Below the pieces are notes generated by a model. The model made no database searches, was not told the origin of the DNA, and worked only from the letters and a program-made list of their open reading frames with translations. Shown one piece after another: positions 46,480 to 57,626 of a DNA stretch of 64,000 nucleotides. The stretch's first letter is position 1. Each line of letters opens with the position of its first letter. Position numbers and translations under genes: made by a program. The stretch is from Spongilla lacustris (lineage: Eukaryota; Porifera; Demospongiae; Spongillida; Spongillidae): the NCBI GenBank assembly GCA_949361645.1, contig OX442416.1, positions 9,107,129-9,171,128 of the forward strand. Direction: 5' to 3'.

Positions 46480-49400
46480 GTGGCCCCATTGACCCTGGTT
46501 GTGTGCAGCTGCTAGCTCCACTGCTGGCAGTGAATGGTCTGATAACACCATATGTGAAAGGGCTGGTGGCTCCACTGGTTGTGCAGCACTTTTGACTGGA
46601 CTTGAAGTGTGAGGTTATTAAGTTCACTTGCAGTGTGGGAGTTAATGGTTCCATGGGCTTGCTATGAGGAAGGCTGGTAGTTGTACTGTGTGGGGATGGT
46701 CCCATTAGCCCCCTCCTTCAGTGAAGGACAGGTATTGGGGGGGGGGGGGGGGAGCGTTGTGGGGACATCTAAGAAATAAGTCCACTTGCTGTGAGGGCTA
46801 AAAGTTCCACTGGTTCCATTGGTAGTGTTTGAAGGGGGGCATGTGTGATTCCATTGGTACATGTGCGTACATGCACATGTCCCCTGAAATTGTTGCATGG
46901 GGTTACTGACTCCATTTGCAGTGTGAGGGCTGCCTTCTCCACTGGCATTAAGTGGGGGCCACATTGATCCTCTGGTTGTGTGGCAGCTGGTGCTCCCTTG
47001 CTGGCAGTGTACATGTGGGGGTCAGGTTTTGCAGTATTGATTTCACTTGGGTTATTGGTTGCAGGTTCCAAAGGTACGTAGTGTGTGATTGCAGTGAAGG
47101 GGAGTGGTAGTTCTTGGCCCCATTGGCCCCTGGTCTGCTGACGCAACTTGCAGTAAAGGACAGGTAGTGAGAAGAGGGGGGGTGAGGGGGGGGAGAGGGG
47201 CAAGGGCTGGCACCAGTGTGTGGTGGGCCTGTTAAGTTGTTCTTGGTACATGTCCCCTGACCAATGAGGAGGGTTGGTGGTTGTACTGTCCCATTGGCTG
47301 ATTGGCCCCTCTTTCATTGAAGGACAGGTAGTGGGGGCAAGTACATATACATGTAGTTCATGGTTCCCCTGAAATTTTTGGGGTTGCTGAATCCATTTGC
47401 AGTGCGAGGGCTGGTTTCTCCACTGGCATTATTCTGGGAGCTCAATTTGACCACTGGTTGTGTGGCAGCTGATACTTCCGTGCTGGGCTCCATCTGTGAG
47501 AGGGCTCCACTGGTGTGGGCTACTTGCAGTGTGTACTGGTAGAGGGTCTAGTGGCTCCGTTTGAAGTGAGCAGAGAGGGGCTGGCGGTTCTACTGTGCGG
47601 AGCTGGCCCTACAGGACCTTGTTTGTGTGGGGGCTGCTGACTCAACTTGGGGTGGCGTCTTGACTGGCTACCCCATTGGCCCTGGGTAGCTGAGGGTGTT
47701 CTGTAAGAATGGTTCCATGGGCTTCTGACTGCGGCTATTAAGTTCAATTGCAGTGTAGACTTTACAGGTTCCACTGCTATTGCTCATGAGCTTGCGGTGA
47801 GGGGGCTGGTTGTTCTACTATGTGGGGGGTCGGGGGTCTCAGCTGACTCAACTTGCATTGAACGAGGGGGGAGGGGGGGGTTGGCCCCTGGGTGTGGGGC
47901 CTGTTAAGTCCACTTGAGGAGTGAGGGCTAATGGTTGATCTGTTAGTGAGGTGATTATGTGTTGTTGGTACATGTAGTTCATGGCTCCCCTGAAATGGTT
48001 GGGGATGCTGATTCCATTTGCAGCCTGAGGGCTGGCATCTCCACTGGCATTATTGTGGGGCTACATCCCTGCTGGCAGTGTGGGGGTCTGATGATCTGTC
48101 TGTGAGAGGGCTGGTGTCTCCACTGGCATTGTGGACGCTAGCTCCATTGACCAGGTTAGCTGGTGGCTCCCTTACTGGAATTATGGGGCCTGTTAATTCC
48201 ACTTGTTGGCTCCACTATTTGGAATGTGAGGCTATTATTAATAATTTAAATTGCAGCATGGGGCTTAATGGTTCCAAAGGTATATAGTGTGCACTTGCAG
48301 TAAGGAGGCTTGTGGTTCTGCTGTGTGGGGATGGCCTCTTTGGCCCCAGGGCTGCTGAGGGAACTTGCAGTGAAGGGCCTAGCCCCATTAGCCCCTGGCT
48401 ATGTGGGGGTGGGGCTGGTGGCTCTTTTGGTAATTTAGGGGCTGCTCACTCCCTGTCACTAACACAATCACCATCGTCAGTGTTACGACCGCCATCATCC
48501 TTGACCAATGTATCTTGAACCAGGGTCAATGAGCATTATTATGGGGGCCCCATTGACCCTCCTGCTGGCAGTGAACGGTCTGATAACACCATATGTGGAA
48601 GGGCTGGTGGCTCCACTGGTTGTGCAGCGCTTTTGACTGGACTTGCAGTGTGAGGTTATTATGTTCAATTGCAGCTTGGGAGTTAATGGTTCCATTGGCT
48701 TGCTATGAGGAAGGCTGGTAGTTGTACTGTGTGGGGATGGTCCCATTAGCCCCCTCGTTCAGTGAAGGACAGGTAGTGGGAGGGGGTGTTGTGGGGACTG
48801 CTAAGTAATAAGTTCACTTGCTGTGAGGGCTAAACGTTCTACTGGTTCCATTGGTGGGGCATGTGTGATTCCAAATGTTGGTACATGTGCGTACATGCAC
48901 ATGTCCCCTGAAATTGTTGGGGCTACCGACTCAATTTACAGTCTGAGGGCTGCCTTCTCCACTGGCATTAAGTGGGGGCCACATTGATCCTCTGGTTGTG
49001 TGGCAGCTGGTGGTCCTTGCTGGTAGTGTGGGGGTCAGGTTTTGCAGTATTGAGTTCACTTGCAGTATGGGGGTTAATGGTTGGTTCCAAAGGTAGTGTG
49101 TGATTGCAGTGATGCGGAGTGGTAGTTCTTGGCCCCATTGGCCCATGGACTGCTGACGCAACTTGCAGTGAAGGACAGGTAGTGAGCAGAGGGGGGCTAA
49201 GAGGGGGGAGGGGCGAGGGCTGGCACCAGTGTGTGGTGGGCCGGTTAAGTCCACTTGCATTGAGTGATAATGGTTCAACTGGTAGTGACAGCATGTGTTC
49301 TTGGTACATGTCCCCTGACCAATGAAGAGGGTTGGTGGTTGTACTGTCCCATTGGTTGATTGGCCCCTCTTTCATTGTATAGGACAGGTAGTGGGGGGGG

Positions 49401-50737
49401 GGGGGGGAGGGGGGGGACTGCTACGTATTAACTATGACGACTTAAAGTTCCACTTGTGTTTGATGGGTCTTTGGGGTTTCTTTGGTACATGCAAGTACAT
49501 TTACATGTAGTTCATGGCTCCCCTGAAATTTTTGGGGTTGCTGAATCCATTTGCAGTGCGAGGGCTGGTTTCTCCACTGGCATTATTATGGGGGCTCAAT
49601 TGACCACTGGTTGTGTGGCAGCTGGTACTTCCTTGCTGGGCTCCATCTGTGAGAGGGCTCCACTGGTGTGGCCTGCTGTCTGGACTTCCAGTGTGTACTG
49701 GTAGAGGGTCTAGTGGCTCTATTTGAAGTGAGCAGAGAGGGGCTGGTGGTTGTATTGTGTGGGGCAGGCCCTATTGGCCCTTGTTTGTGTAGGGGCTGCT
49801 GACTCATCTTGGGGTGGCATCTTCACTGACTTTGTGGAGGCTACCCCATTGGCCATGGGTAGCTGAGGGTGTTCTGTAAGAATGGTACCATGGGCTGCTG
49901 ACTGCTGTGTGAGGCTTTATTAAGTTCAGTTCCAGTGTAGACTTTACAGGTTCCGCTGCTATTGTTCATGAGCTTGCGGTGAGGGGGCTGGTGGTTCTAC
50001 TGTGTGGGGATCCCAGCTGACTCAACTTGTATTGAAGGAAAGGTAGTGGGGGGGGGGGGGGGGGGGGGGTTGGCCCCAGTGAGTGGGACCTGTTAAGACC
50101 ACTTGCGGAGTGAGGGCTAATGGTTGATCTGGAAGTGAGGTGATCACGTGTTGTTGGTACATGTAGTTCATGGCTCCCCTGAAATTGTTGGGGATGCTGA
50201 TTCCATTTGCAGCCTGAGGGCTGGCATCTCCATTGGCATTATTCTGGGGGCCACATCCCTCCTGGCAGTGTGGGGGTAAGATGATCTATTTGTGAGAGGG
50301 CTGGTGTCTCCACTGGCATTTTGGATGCTAGCTCCATTGGCCAGGTTAGCTGGTGGCTCCCTTGCTGGAATTATGGGGCCTGTTAATTCCACTTGTTGGC
50401 TCCATATTTGGAATGTGAGGCTATTTAAATTGCAGCATGGGGCTTAATGGTTCCAAAGGTATATAGTGTGCACTTGCAGTGAGGGGGCTTGTGGTTCTGT
50501 AGTGTGGGGATGGCCTCTTTGGCCCCAGGGCTGCTGAGCGAACTTGCAGTGAAGGGCCTAGCCCCATTAGCCCCTGCCTATGTGGGGGTGGGGCTGGTGC
50601 TCTTTTGGTAATTTAGGGGCTGCTCACTCCCTATCACTAACACAACATTATCGTCAGTGGTACGACCGCCATCACTACCTTTCTAAATCTCTCCATCCTC
50701 GTCCAATGTATCTTGAATATCGATCGTCGTATTCGTA
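46480..50737 (-). repeat. B' right arm: two tandem ~2-kb units, inverted
   Basis: Reverse-complement counterparts of the left arm: R1 about 46,480-48,500 and R2 about 48,505-50,710, ending CTTGAATATCGATCGTCGTA, then TTCGTAC. Now G-rich on the + strand, with G-runs near 46,738, 47,870, 49,397 and 50,049. GGGGATGGCCTCTTTGGCCC marks the same point in both units. Confidence 0.8.
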
Positions 50738-51525
50738 CGGTGGCCCTGGAGGTCGCGCGACCAAACATTGCACGACACGCGATTTTGTGATTGAACAATA
50801 TAGCAACAGTCCGATTCCGCGATCGAGCAATGTAGCAACCGTCCGATTCTGCGATCGATCATTGATCCCATTCCGCGTCCAAGCAACCGTCCACTTCCGC
50901 TACCGTACATCAACGCGAACTAGCATTGATCTATTTTTGGGATCAAACAACGGTCTATTTTTGGGATCGACCAGCCGAACGTTTCTCAGACCGACCTGCC
51001 AAACGTACTATGGGATATACATGTAGGCGGTACCTTCCATGACGTCACCGAAAATACTACTTCACAGAGACGATCCGGGCCGTAAGTTATCACTAACAGG
51101 TAACAAATTATGCACATGCAGGACTAATAGTACTGGATGCAGCAGAAGACAATCCTGGTCATAATTGCGTATCAGCGGCTATTAAATGCACCACGTGGTT
51201 GACAGTTGGGTAAGTGTGTCACTATGCTGGCTACATTGGTGCAGTACCAGTAAACCAACAGCTTCGCTATACCGGTCCGCTATACCTTCAGGCTAACATG
51301 GCAAAGGCTCGCTGCACAGCATGGGACTAAAACGGCGCAACGCTGCGACGTCTTATACACAGGATATTAAGGTCAGTACTTTGCCGAGCTACGAATATAC
51401 ACAGTGGTGTGATTGGGGAGCCATAGAATGAGCTGAAAATGTCCAACTGCTACCTCGGGTACCGGTCAATGTGGCGAATGCTTCAAATGAGGTATGGATA
51501 CATGCACCATTAAAAGGTGCCCCAT
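50738..51525 (+). repeat. Inner inverted repeat C
   Basis: Starts GGTGGCCCTGGAGGTCGCGC and pairs with 52,825-53,640. Its outer ~200 bp has degenerate ~32 bp subrepeats (CGATTCCGCGATCGAGCAAT and relatives). Farther in it reads GACGATCCGGGCCGTAAGTT and CTACCTCGGGTACCGGTCAA. CpG-rich compared with the host sequence. Confidence 0.8.
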
Positions 51526-51861
51526 GTTTGAGTGAGATACATGTCACATGCTTTGATAGCGTATGCATGCATCTATATTGCACGTTTACATAATTTTGTT
51601 TGTGCACACCATTTTAAAAAAAAACATTACTTAATATGTGCCTGCATAGCTGTGTGGGATATGTGCTATGTTTGTGTGATATGTGCAGTGTGTTTGTGTG
51701 TGATATGTGCTGTTATTGTGTGATATGTGCTATGTGCATGTGCCTGTGTTGCTCTATTCCTACTAAGTGCTAAAACAACTAATCCTCCCCCCACTGAGGT
51801 GTTTGATTGTCTTTTGTGGTCAACACCTTCAGAGATTACTTTTTAAAATGTGGCTGTGCTG

Positions 51862-51901
<40 letters not shown>

Positions 51902-52824
51902 CTGTGTTTTTGGGACTGTATGTTTGATATGTTACAGTCAAGTGCTATAACAAAACTCCACACTGCTTTTGTGGTCACATCTTCAAAGATTATACTTAAT
52001 ATGTGACTGCATGTGTATGTGTGTTTGTATGTGTGTCCATGTTTCCTTTATTTCGGATTGCATACTTCAGGATGTTCGATGTAAGAAGTGATTTGGGGAC
52101 TGAAAGAATGGCTTTATGACATGAGCATGATGACCAGTTTGTAGGGAAGCTCCATCAGAAACACTGTAAGCATCATATGCATTGCTACTTCAATCTCAAG
52201 CCAAGAGTGGTTCTTCATGTAGCAAATTGGAGAACCTGTCCTCTTGGGGCTTGGGCACAGCAAAAACTTGAGAGCATCCCGCCAGGACAAAAAGAAATAT
52301 ATAAACTCACTATGGCAACTATCAAGGGATATGCACCTGCTGTTGAGGTCCTCCAGATCCTTCACTGTTGTAACCTGGTGATTATGATGAGGCAAATGGC
52401 TTGGAGGAACAGCATACCTGGCTCTTTACATGTAACATATGGTCCTCTCCAGGGCCTGGGAAGGAGCCATTTTCATCCTTAACAAGATTCAACAAAACAT
52501 GCAAATACTTGCATGTACTAAATGTATTATGAAATTATTTCATTTTTTATCATTTCTGCACTTGAATTTTTCATTTTATATGCATATACAATATGTCAAA
52601 AGAGGATAGTCATGATTCTCTAACTCTATGAAGGTTTCATGATGAGCTTGTCGTACCCATCGATGTGCCAACAACAGTTTGGACCCTGCAATGAAACACA
52701 AAATCCATAGGCTCTCCTAGTCAGTCACATAGCCATGAACCAACAGGATCCATTATGGCAAGTAGCATCATCACAGCGGATCTAGATGAGTGACAAAAGA
52801 GTGTCTGCCATGTACCTCACCCAA
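51526..52824. other. Central loop of the C/C' palindrome
   Basis: About 1.3 kb of single-copy sequence. It has a (GT)n tract at 51,862-51,901 and a direct duplication of CTTTTGTGGTCA with TTCAAAGATTA-like text near 51,811 and 51,965. The 52,130-52,480 part has moderate open frames on both strands (MHCYFNLKPRVVLHVANWRT on +); I recognise neither. This is where a transposase gene would be expected, and none is evident. Confidence 0.5.
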
Positions 52825-53640
52825 ATATGGGCACCTTTGAATGGTGTATCAGTAGGCCTACTTCATTTGAAGCATTGGCCACATTGACCGGTACCCGAGG
52901 TAGCAGTTGGACATTTGCAGCTCATTCTATGGCTCCCCAATCACACCACTGTGTATATTCGTAGCTCGGCAAAGTACTGACCTTAATATCCTGTGTATAA
53001 GGCGTCGCAGCGTTGCGCCGTTTTAGTCCCATGCTGTGCAGCAAGCCTTTTCTTGAGCCATGTTAGCCTGAAGGTATAGCGGACCGGTATAGCGATGCTG
53101 TTGGTTTACTGGTACTGCACCAATGTAGCCAGCATAGTGACAAGCTTAGTATACCCAACTGTCAACCACGTGGTGCATTTAATAGCCGCTGATACGCGAG
53201 TATGACCAGGATTGTCTTCTGCTGCCTCCAGTATCGCACTATTAGTCCTGCATGTGCGTGTATATGCATAATTTGTTACCTGTTAGTGATAACTTACGGC
53301 CCGGATCGTCTCTGTGAAGTAGTGACATCATGGAAGGTACCGCCTACATGTATATCCCATAGTACGTTTGGCAGGTCGGTCTGAGAAACGTTCGGCTGGT
53401 CGATCCCAAAAATAGACCGTTGTTTGATCCCAAAAATAGATCAATGCTAGTTCGCGTTGATGTACGGTAGCGGAAGTGGACGATTGTTCGGTCGCGGAAT
53501 GGGATCAATGATTAATCGCAGAATCGGACGGTTGCTACATTGCTCGATCGCGGAATCGGACCGTTGCTATATTGCTCAATCACAAAATCGCGTGTCGTGC
53601 AAATGTTTGGTCGCGCGACCTCCAGGGCCACCGTATATTC
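52825..53640 (-). repeat. Inner inverted repeat C'
   Basis: Reverse complement of 50,738-51,525, ending GCGCGACCTCCAGGGCCACC at about 53,632. It is followed directly by GTATATTCGTACAGTTCGAA of A', the junction that lacks B. Confidence 0.8.
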
Positions 53641-54250
53641 GTACAGTTCGAACTCATCCGCCGACTGATTCAGTGAAACTCGACGAGCTCGCGTTCACTC
53701 GTGTTATACGTCACCATATCGTTTATCTACACCGAAAAACAACCGTAAGTCTATACTAACAAGCACTACAATTCAGCCGCCCGTTTGTTTGGTGACCTTA
53801 TAGGTGTGGTTATCCCGCCCTATAGGAATAGTTGAATATTCATGCGCTCCGGAGAATGGAAACTGTTCCGTGCACATATAAAGGCGCGATTCGAGCGGGA
53901 AACGTGTACTTACTTTGCACAGCTGTTTCTCCGTAACGGATGGCATGAAAATTAACGAACAGAACAAATCAATATGTATAGGACCTCCCTACCTACAAAC
54001 CAAATTTGAAGCGATTTGATTACTCCTACCGAAAGTTATGGTGGGTTTGAACCCGGTGGGGTATCGGACGTTGCAATACTGGCACGGAGTAAGTGCAAGA
54101 CCCCAAAATATGTTTTAGCATAGAGAAATGGTGTAGTATGAAGTGCTGAAAATAGAAAATCAAGAGCTCAAACCGTGTGGAAGATATAGCGCTTTGAATT
54201 GGATGCTATATATATAATTTCACAAGCATCAAAATCGCATAGAACGTTCC
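53641..54250 (-). repeat. Outer inverted repeat A'
   Basis: Reverse complement of 40,702-41,316. It ends at AAAATCGCATAGAACGTTCC against a (TA)n tract at 54,251-54,272. Confidence 0.85.
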
Positions 54251-54272
54251 ATATATATATATATATATATAT

Positions 54273-54558
54273 GGAACGTTCTATGCGATTTTGATGCTTG
54301 TGAAATTATATATATAGCATCCAATTCAAAGCGCTATATCTTCCACACGGTTTGAGCTCTTGATTTTCTATTTTCAGCACTTCATACTACACCATTTCTC
54401 TATGCTAAAACATATTTTGGGGTCTTGCACTTACTCCGTGCCAGTATTGCAACGTCCGATACCCCACCGGGTTCAAACCCACCATAACTTTCGGTAGGAG
54501 TAATCAAATCGCTTCAAATTTGGTTTGTAGGTAGGGAGGTCCTATACATATTGATTTT
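54273..54558 (+). mobile_element. Truncated third A copy (A'')
   Basis: Starts GGAACGTTCTATGCGATTTT immediately after the (TA)n, in mirror image to A', and matches A for ~275 bp up to GGTCCTATACATATTGATTT. It then ends in a second (TA)n. Together A' and A'' form a further palindrome centred on the (TA)n at 54,251-54,272. Confidence 0.85.
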
Positions 54559-55671
54559 ATTATATATATATATATTTTTTTGAGAACATTTAATAATAAT
54601 TATAACAATAATGTATATAGGATTTTACAATATTTATAATATAAACTAACATACATGATAAACTAACATACATGATAAACTAACATACATGATAAACTAA
54701 CATATATGGCTAACAACAACACAACCTAACATATACAATGTACTGGCACACTAACACACTCGATCACTTACATATTTGTATTAGTGGTACAAAAATTTAA
54801 AAAGCAGGATAACCCCTCCCTCCCCTCAACCCCCTTCCTATTCATTCACAGGGATACATGTGCATGCCTTGATGTGTGTTGATAACAGACTTCAATTCAG
54901 CTTAGATTATAAATTATCTGTGGAAATGATTACACTGCACATGCATATCATTTCCTGTAATCCAATACATAACTACTATCTGCAATAATTATTGTAGGAA
55001 CATGACACCTACATGTACATGTAGCAAAGTTGACAATGTGGGTAGTTTTTCTTTGTTTTGTTTATTTATTATTTATTTTGTAAGCAGCTTCAAATTGTAT
55101 ACACCAATCACATGTAAGATGAGACAATACAACTACATGTAAACATTTGTGATAATGAATGCTACATGTACATGTATTTAAACTACTAGCAATAAACAGT
55201 ACAGTTGTATTGTTCTGGTAAGGAATGAAAAAGGGAGTGTATCACACTATATGTACAAGTATATTGCCCTGGTACAAAGGATTTGGCTAATGTTTGTGGG
55301 CAAAATGGGGAGAATGAAGGGAAGCAATTATGGCTTATTCTAGCTAACTTAAAAAGAGGTTGACTAAGCTTTTTAAGGCTTCACATCCTGGTGCAAACAT
55401 AGGATTTTCTACTTTTGCTTCCATTCCTTCTCCATTTTGGCTGGATCACCTGGCGCACATTCTGGGTGTGCATGTCACCACCAAAACCCCAAACTAATGC
55501 TTCAAACCTTAACTAAAGAGCTCCACCTCACTGATTACATGAAGGCAGCTGTTTTAAGGCTGACACTACAAAAATGCATGATGAATCAGTGTGAGTTATG
55601 TCCCAGTAAAGAGGGAGTGAGTGGTAGGTCTGGTAAGTGGTTTAGAGGAGTGGGATTTCTGTGATGTACAT
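54559..55671. other. Intron/intergenic with a relic of the ~1 kb duplication
   Basis: A tandem ATACATGATAAACTAAC repeat (four copies) lies near 54,650-54,705. Between 55,008 and 55,240 pieces of the ankyrin-exon segment recur (GTAGCAAAGTTGACAATGTG, then TTGTATTGTTCTGGTAAGGA), but nearly all the exon is missing. A 75-codon + frame at 55,437 was not recognised. Confidence 0.5.
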
Positions 55672-56635
55672 GTATGTGGGAACTTCAAGGTGTACATGTA
55701 TGTGCAAGGGGTTGTGAGGGTTTAAAAATTCATATTTACTTTCAGTGTTACACAGTACATATTTTCAGAGTGGTACTGTACAATTACAGGTCAATCCATG
55801 GGAATTTTTACCACCCTGAATACTGTACATGTGTACATTACCCTCTCATATAATGTTCTCTCCTAAGACACTTGCATACACCCTACATGTATGATGTCTC
55901 ATTTAAATAATATACATGTGCACTTCCTGAATAATTAATTTTCTGGGACCTTTGGCATTTCTGGTTTGAACCTTGACTTGTATAGGTTAGGGCTGTTTGC
56001 ACATGACAAAGACTATTGTGTAGCTGCATAAGGAGTAAAATTAATTTAATTACATTGAACCAAATGTGACAATGTATTTTTAATGACACCTACATGTACA
56101 TGTACATGTAGCAAAGTTGACAATGTGGGTATAGTATATATTTTAAATATTAATTTTTAAGCATATTTATTCATGTATACACCAAATTCCATCAAAATCA
56201 GACAATACAACTCCATACATGTACATGTATACAGTGTGGTTTTGAATGCTACATGTACATAAGAGTTGGAAAAAACTACATGTACATGTACATGTAGTAT
56301 TAATGAACAGCATAACCAGCACAGTACATAAAGACAGTTACATGTACTTCTTACATGTACATGCATCAATACATACACACATGTACGTACATCTATGTAT
56401 GGCAGTGTGTACTACACATTTCATTGATGGTATTGTGTGTACATGTATATGTATCCTTAATTCCCTTACATTTGCATCACTCCACAAATATAAAATATCA
56501 TTACTTACAGTAGATGTTGCTGTATTCACATCAGCACCTGCTCCCAACAAGCTCTGCACTACATCTTGATGACCATTCTGACTTGCCATATACAATGGAG
56601 TTGTATTGTTCTGGTAAGGAATGAAAAAGAGACTC
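55672..56635. repeat. ~1 kb segmental duplication with ankyrin exon, copy 2
   Basis: Counterpart of 36,551-37,500 in the same orientation. The two copies flank the 39.9-54.6 kb fold-back cluster. Differences are small indels and point changes. Confidence 0.85.
56509..56610 (-). CDS. Ankyrin-repeat exon
   Basis: A 102 bp exon, phase 0 at both ends, with acceptor CTTACCAG and donor GTAAGT. It encodes NNTTPLYMASQNGHQDVVQS, then LLGAGADVNTATST, a consensus ankyrin repeat. Duplicate of the exon at 37,379. If both lie in one transcript, the intron between them would be about 19 kb and contain the whole fold-back cluster. Confidence 0.85.
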
Positions 56636-57082
56636 ATGACATGTACATTAGTAGGAATTCAGTACATTTATGGTGTTAAATACATGTACCACATGTAGCT
56701 AATGCTTATGTCATCATCCATGAAGCGCTAAGTCAGTTACATACACATCTATAATTGATTGATGGGAACTCGTTAATCTCAATTTTATATATAATACAAA
56801 GAAGTTATTGATCTGTAGAATATTTACAGGTATTGTAATATTTATACAAGTGTATTTCAAATAGGAAAAGATAACTGGCATTAGCTGTTCTTACAACGGT
56901 ACCATCGAAAAAATACCATCAAATTTTTTTTCCACCTTAAGAAATAAATACACCATCAGCCCTATATAAAACCCTGCATGGGACCTCACATGACTGGTCC
57001 ATTGCTGCAAAGCACTAAAGACATGTCTGTGTACAGGGATACATGTACATGTCTTGATGTGTGTTGCTAAAACACTTCAATT
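56611..57082. other. Intron, no exon recognised
   Basis: AT-rich. GTACAGGGATACATGTACAT and TTGATGTGTGTTGCTAAAAC near 57,030 resemble 54,848-54,895, another echo of the local duplications. Confidence 0.4.
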
Positions 57083-57178
57083 CTACTTCGTTTCAAAGTA
57101 TCTGTTGACATCTAGCAAAATGTTTGCTACATCAAGACGTCCATTAAAACTGGCTGTCCACAATGGACTCCGACCATC
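57083..57178 (-). CDS. Ankyrin-repeat exon, degenerate, ends in stop
   Basis: After the acceptor CCATTAG the frame reads DGRSPLWTASFNGRLDVANI, then LLDVNRYFETK and TAG. The first ~22 residues fit an ankyrin repeat (..PLwtAs.nGrldVanilLd), but the normal GA.vn ending and donor are gone. It may be a decayed exon, or use a weak GTCAAC donor after LLD. It is the most upstream ankyrin piece seen on this strand. Confidence 0.5.
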   Translation of the reverse strand, partial: DGRSPLWTASFNGRLDVANILLDVNRYFETK

Positions 57179-57626
57179 CTAATGGATGAGAACAGTTGCA
57201 TATACACTGCAATACATGAGCAGGAGTATTGATATCTATATGTGTATATCAGTTTCAAATACATGCAGGGTTCTCCCTAGGGTAAAAAAAGTAGAGTGGC
57301 AAAGGGGGAGGGTGCGGGAGGGGGGTACCCCTCCTGCCCAGCAAGGGGGTATGGGGGAGCGCTGGGAGCTCCCCCATGGGGGTCTGGGGCGGAGCCCCAG
57401 AAATTTTTGCAGTTTTAGTGCTTAACCACTACCAAAACCACTAAAAATTTATAGACTGTCATGTATTATTTATGGAGGCTAGTCGTCCCATGTCATTTTA
57501 AATCAATTATTTAAGCACAACATTATAGATGTGAGGCAGTTTGTTCAGTGATACAAGAATCATATAATGAACCAGAGGATAGCATGCAAAAGTTAACTTG
57601 AACTGAAGAAGAATTGATGTGTTAGC
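57179..57626. other. GC-rich stretch next to hAT gene, possible hAT-type terminus
   Basis: CAGGGTTCTCCCTAGGG begins at about 57,266 and leads into a G-rich segment (GGGGGTCTGGGGCGGAGCCC). CAGGG-type ends are typical of hAT elements, so this could be the left terminus of the adjacent transposon. A matching inverted end right of 60.2 kb was not found. Confidence 0.4.

Larger units (their letters stand above)
40702..54250. mobile_element. 13.5-kb composite fold-back element (A-B-B'-C-loop-C'-A')
   Basis: The left end GGAACGTTCTATGCGATTTT is matched in reverse at the right end AAAATCGCATAGAACGTTCC. (TA)n flanks both sides. From the outside in: A (40,702-41,316) pairs with A' (53,641-54,250); C (50,738-51,525) pairs with C' (52,825-53,640) around a 1.3 kb loop; B (41,317-~46,000) pairs with B' (~46,480-50,737). 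The A'-C' junction on the right has no B, so B looks nested. No transposase was recognised, so the element is probably mobilised in trans, if at all. Arms are diverged by substitutions and indels. Confidence 0.8.

Noticed and set aside
41340..50400. Pro/Ser/Thr-rich frames up to 182 codons
   Set aside because: Produced by C-rich tandem units in all three frames of each arm. The same peptides recur in every unit copy, with no conserved domain.
40702..54250. Assembly artefact (mirror of the same reads) as the source of the palindromes
   Set aside because: Arms differ by many substitutions and indels, and the order is asymmetric (B on one side only), which a simple mirror error would not give. 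Long reads would still be worthwhile.
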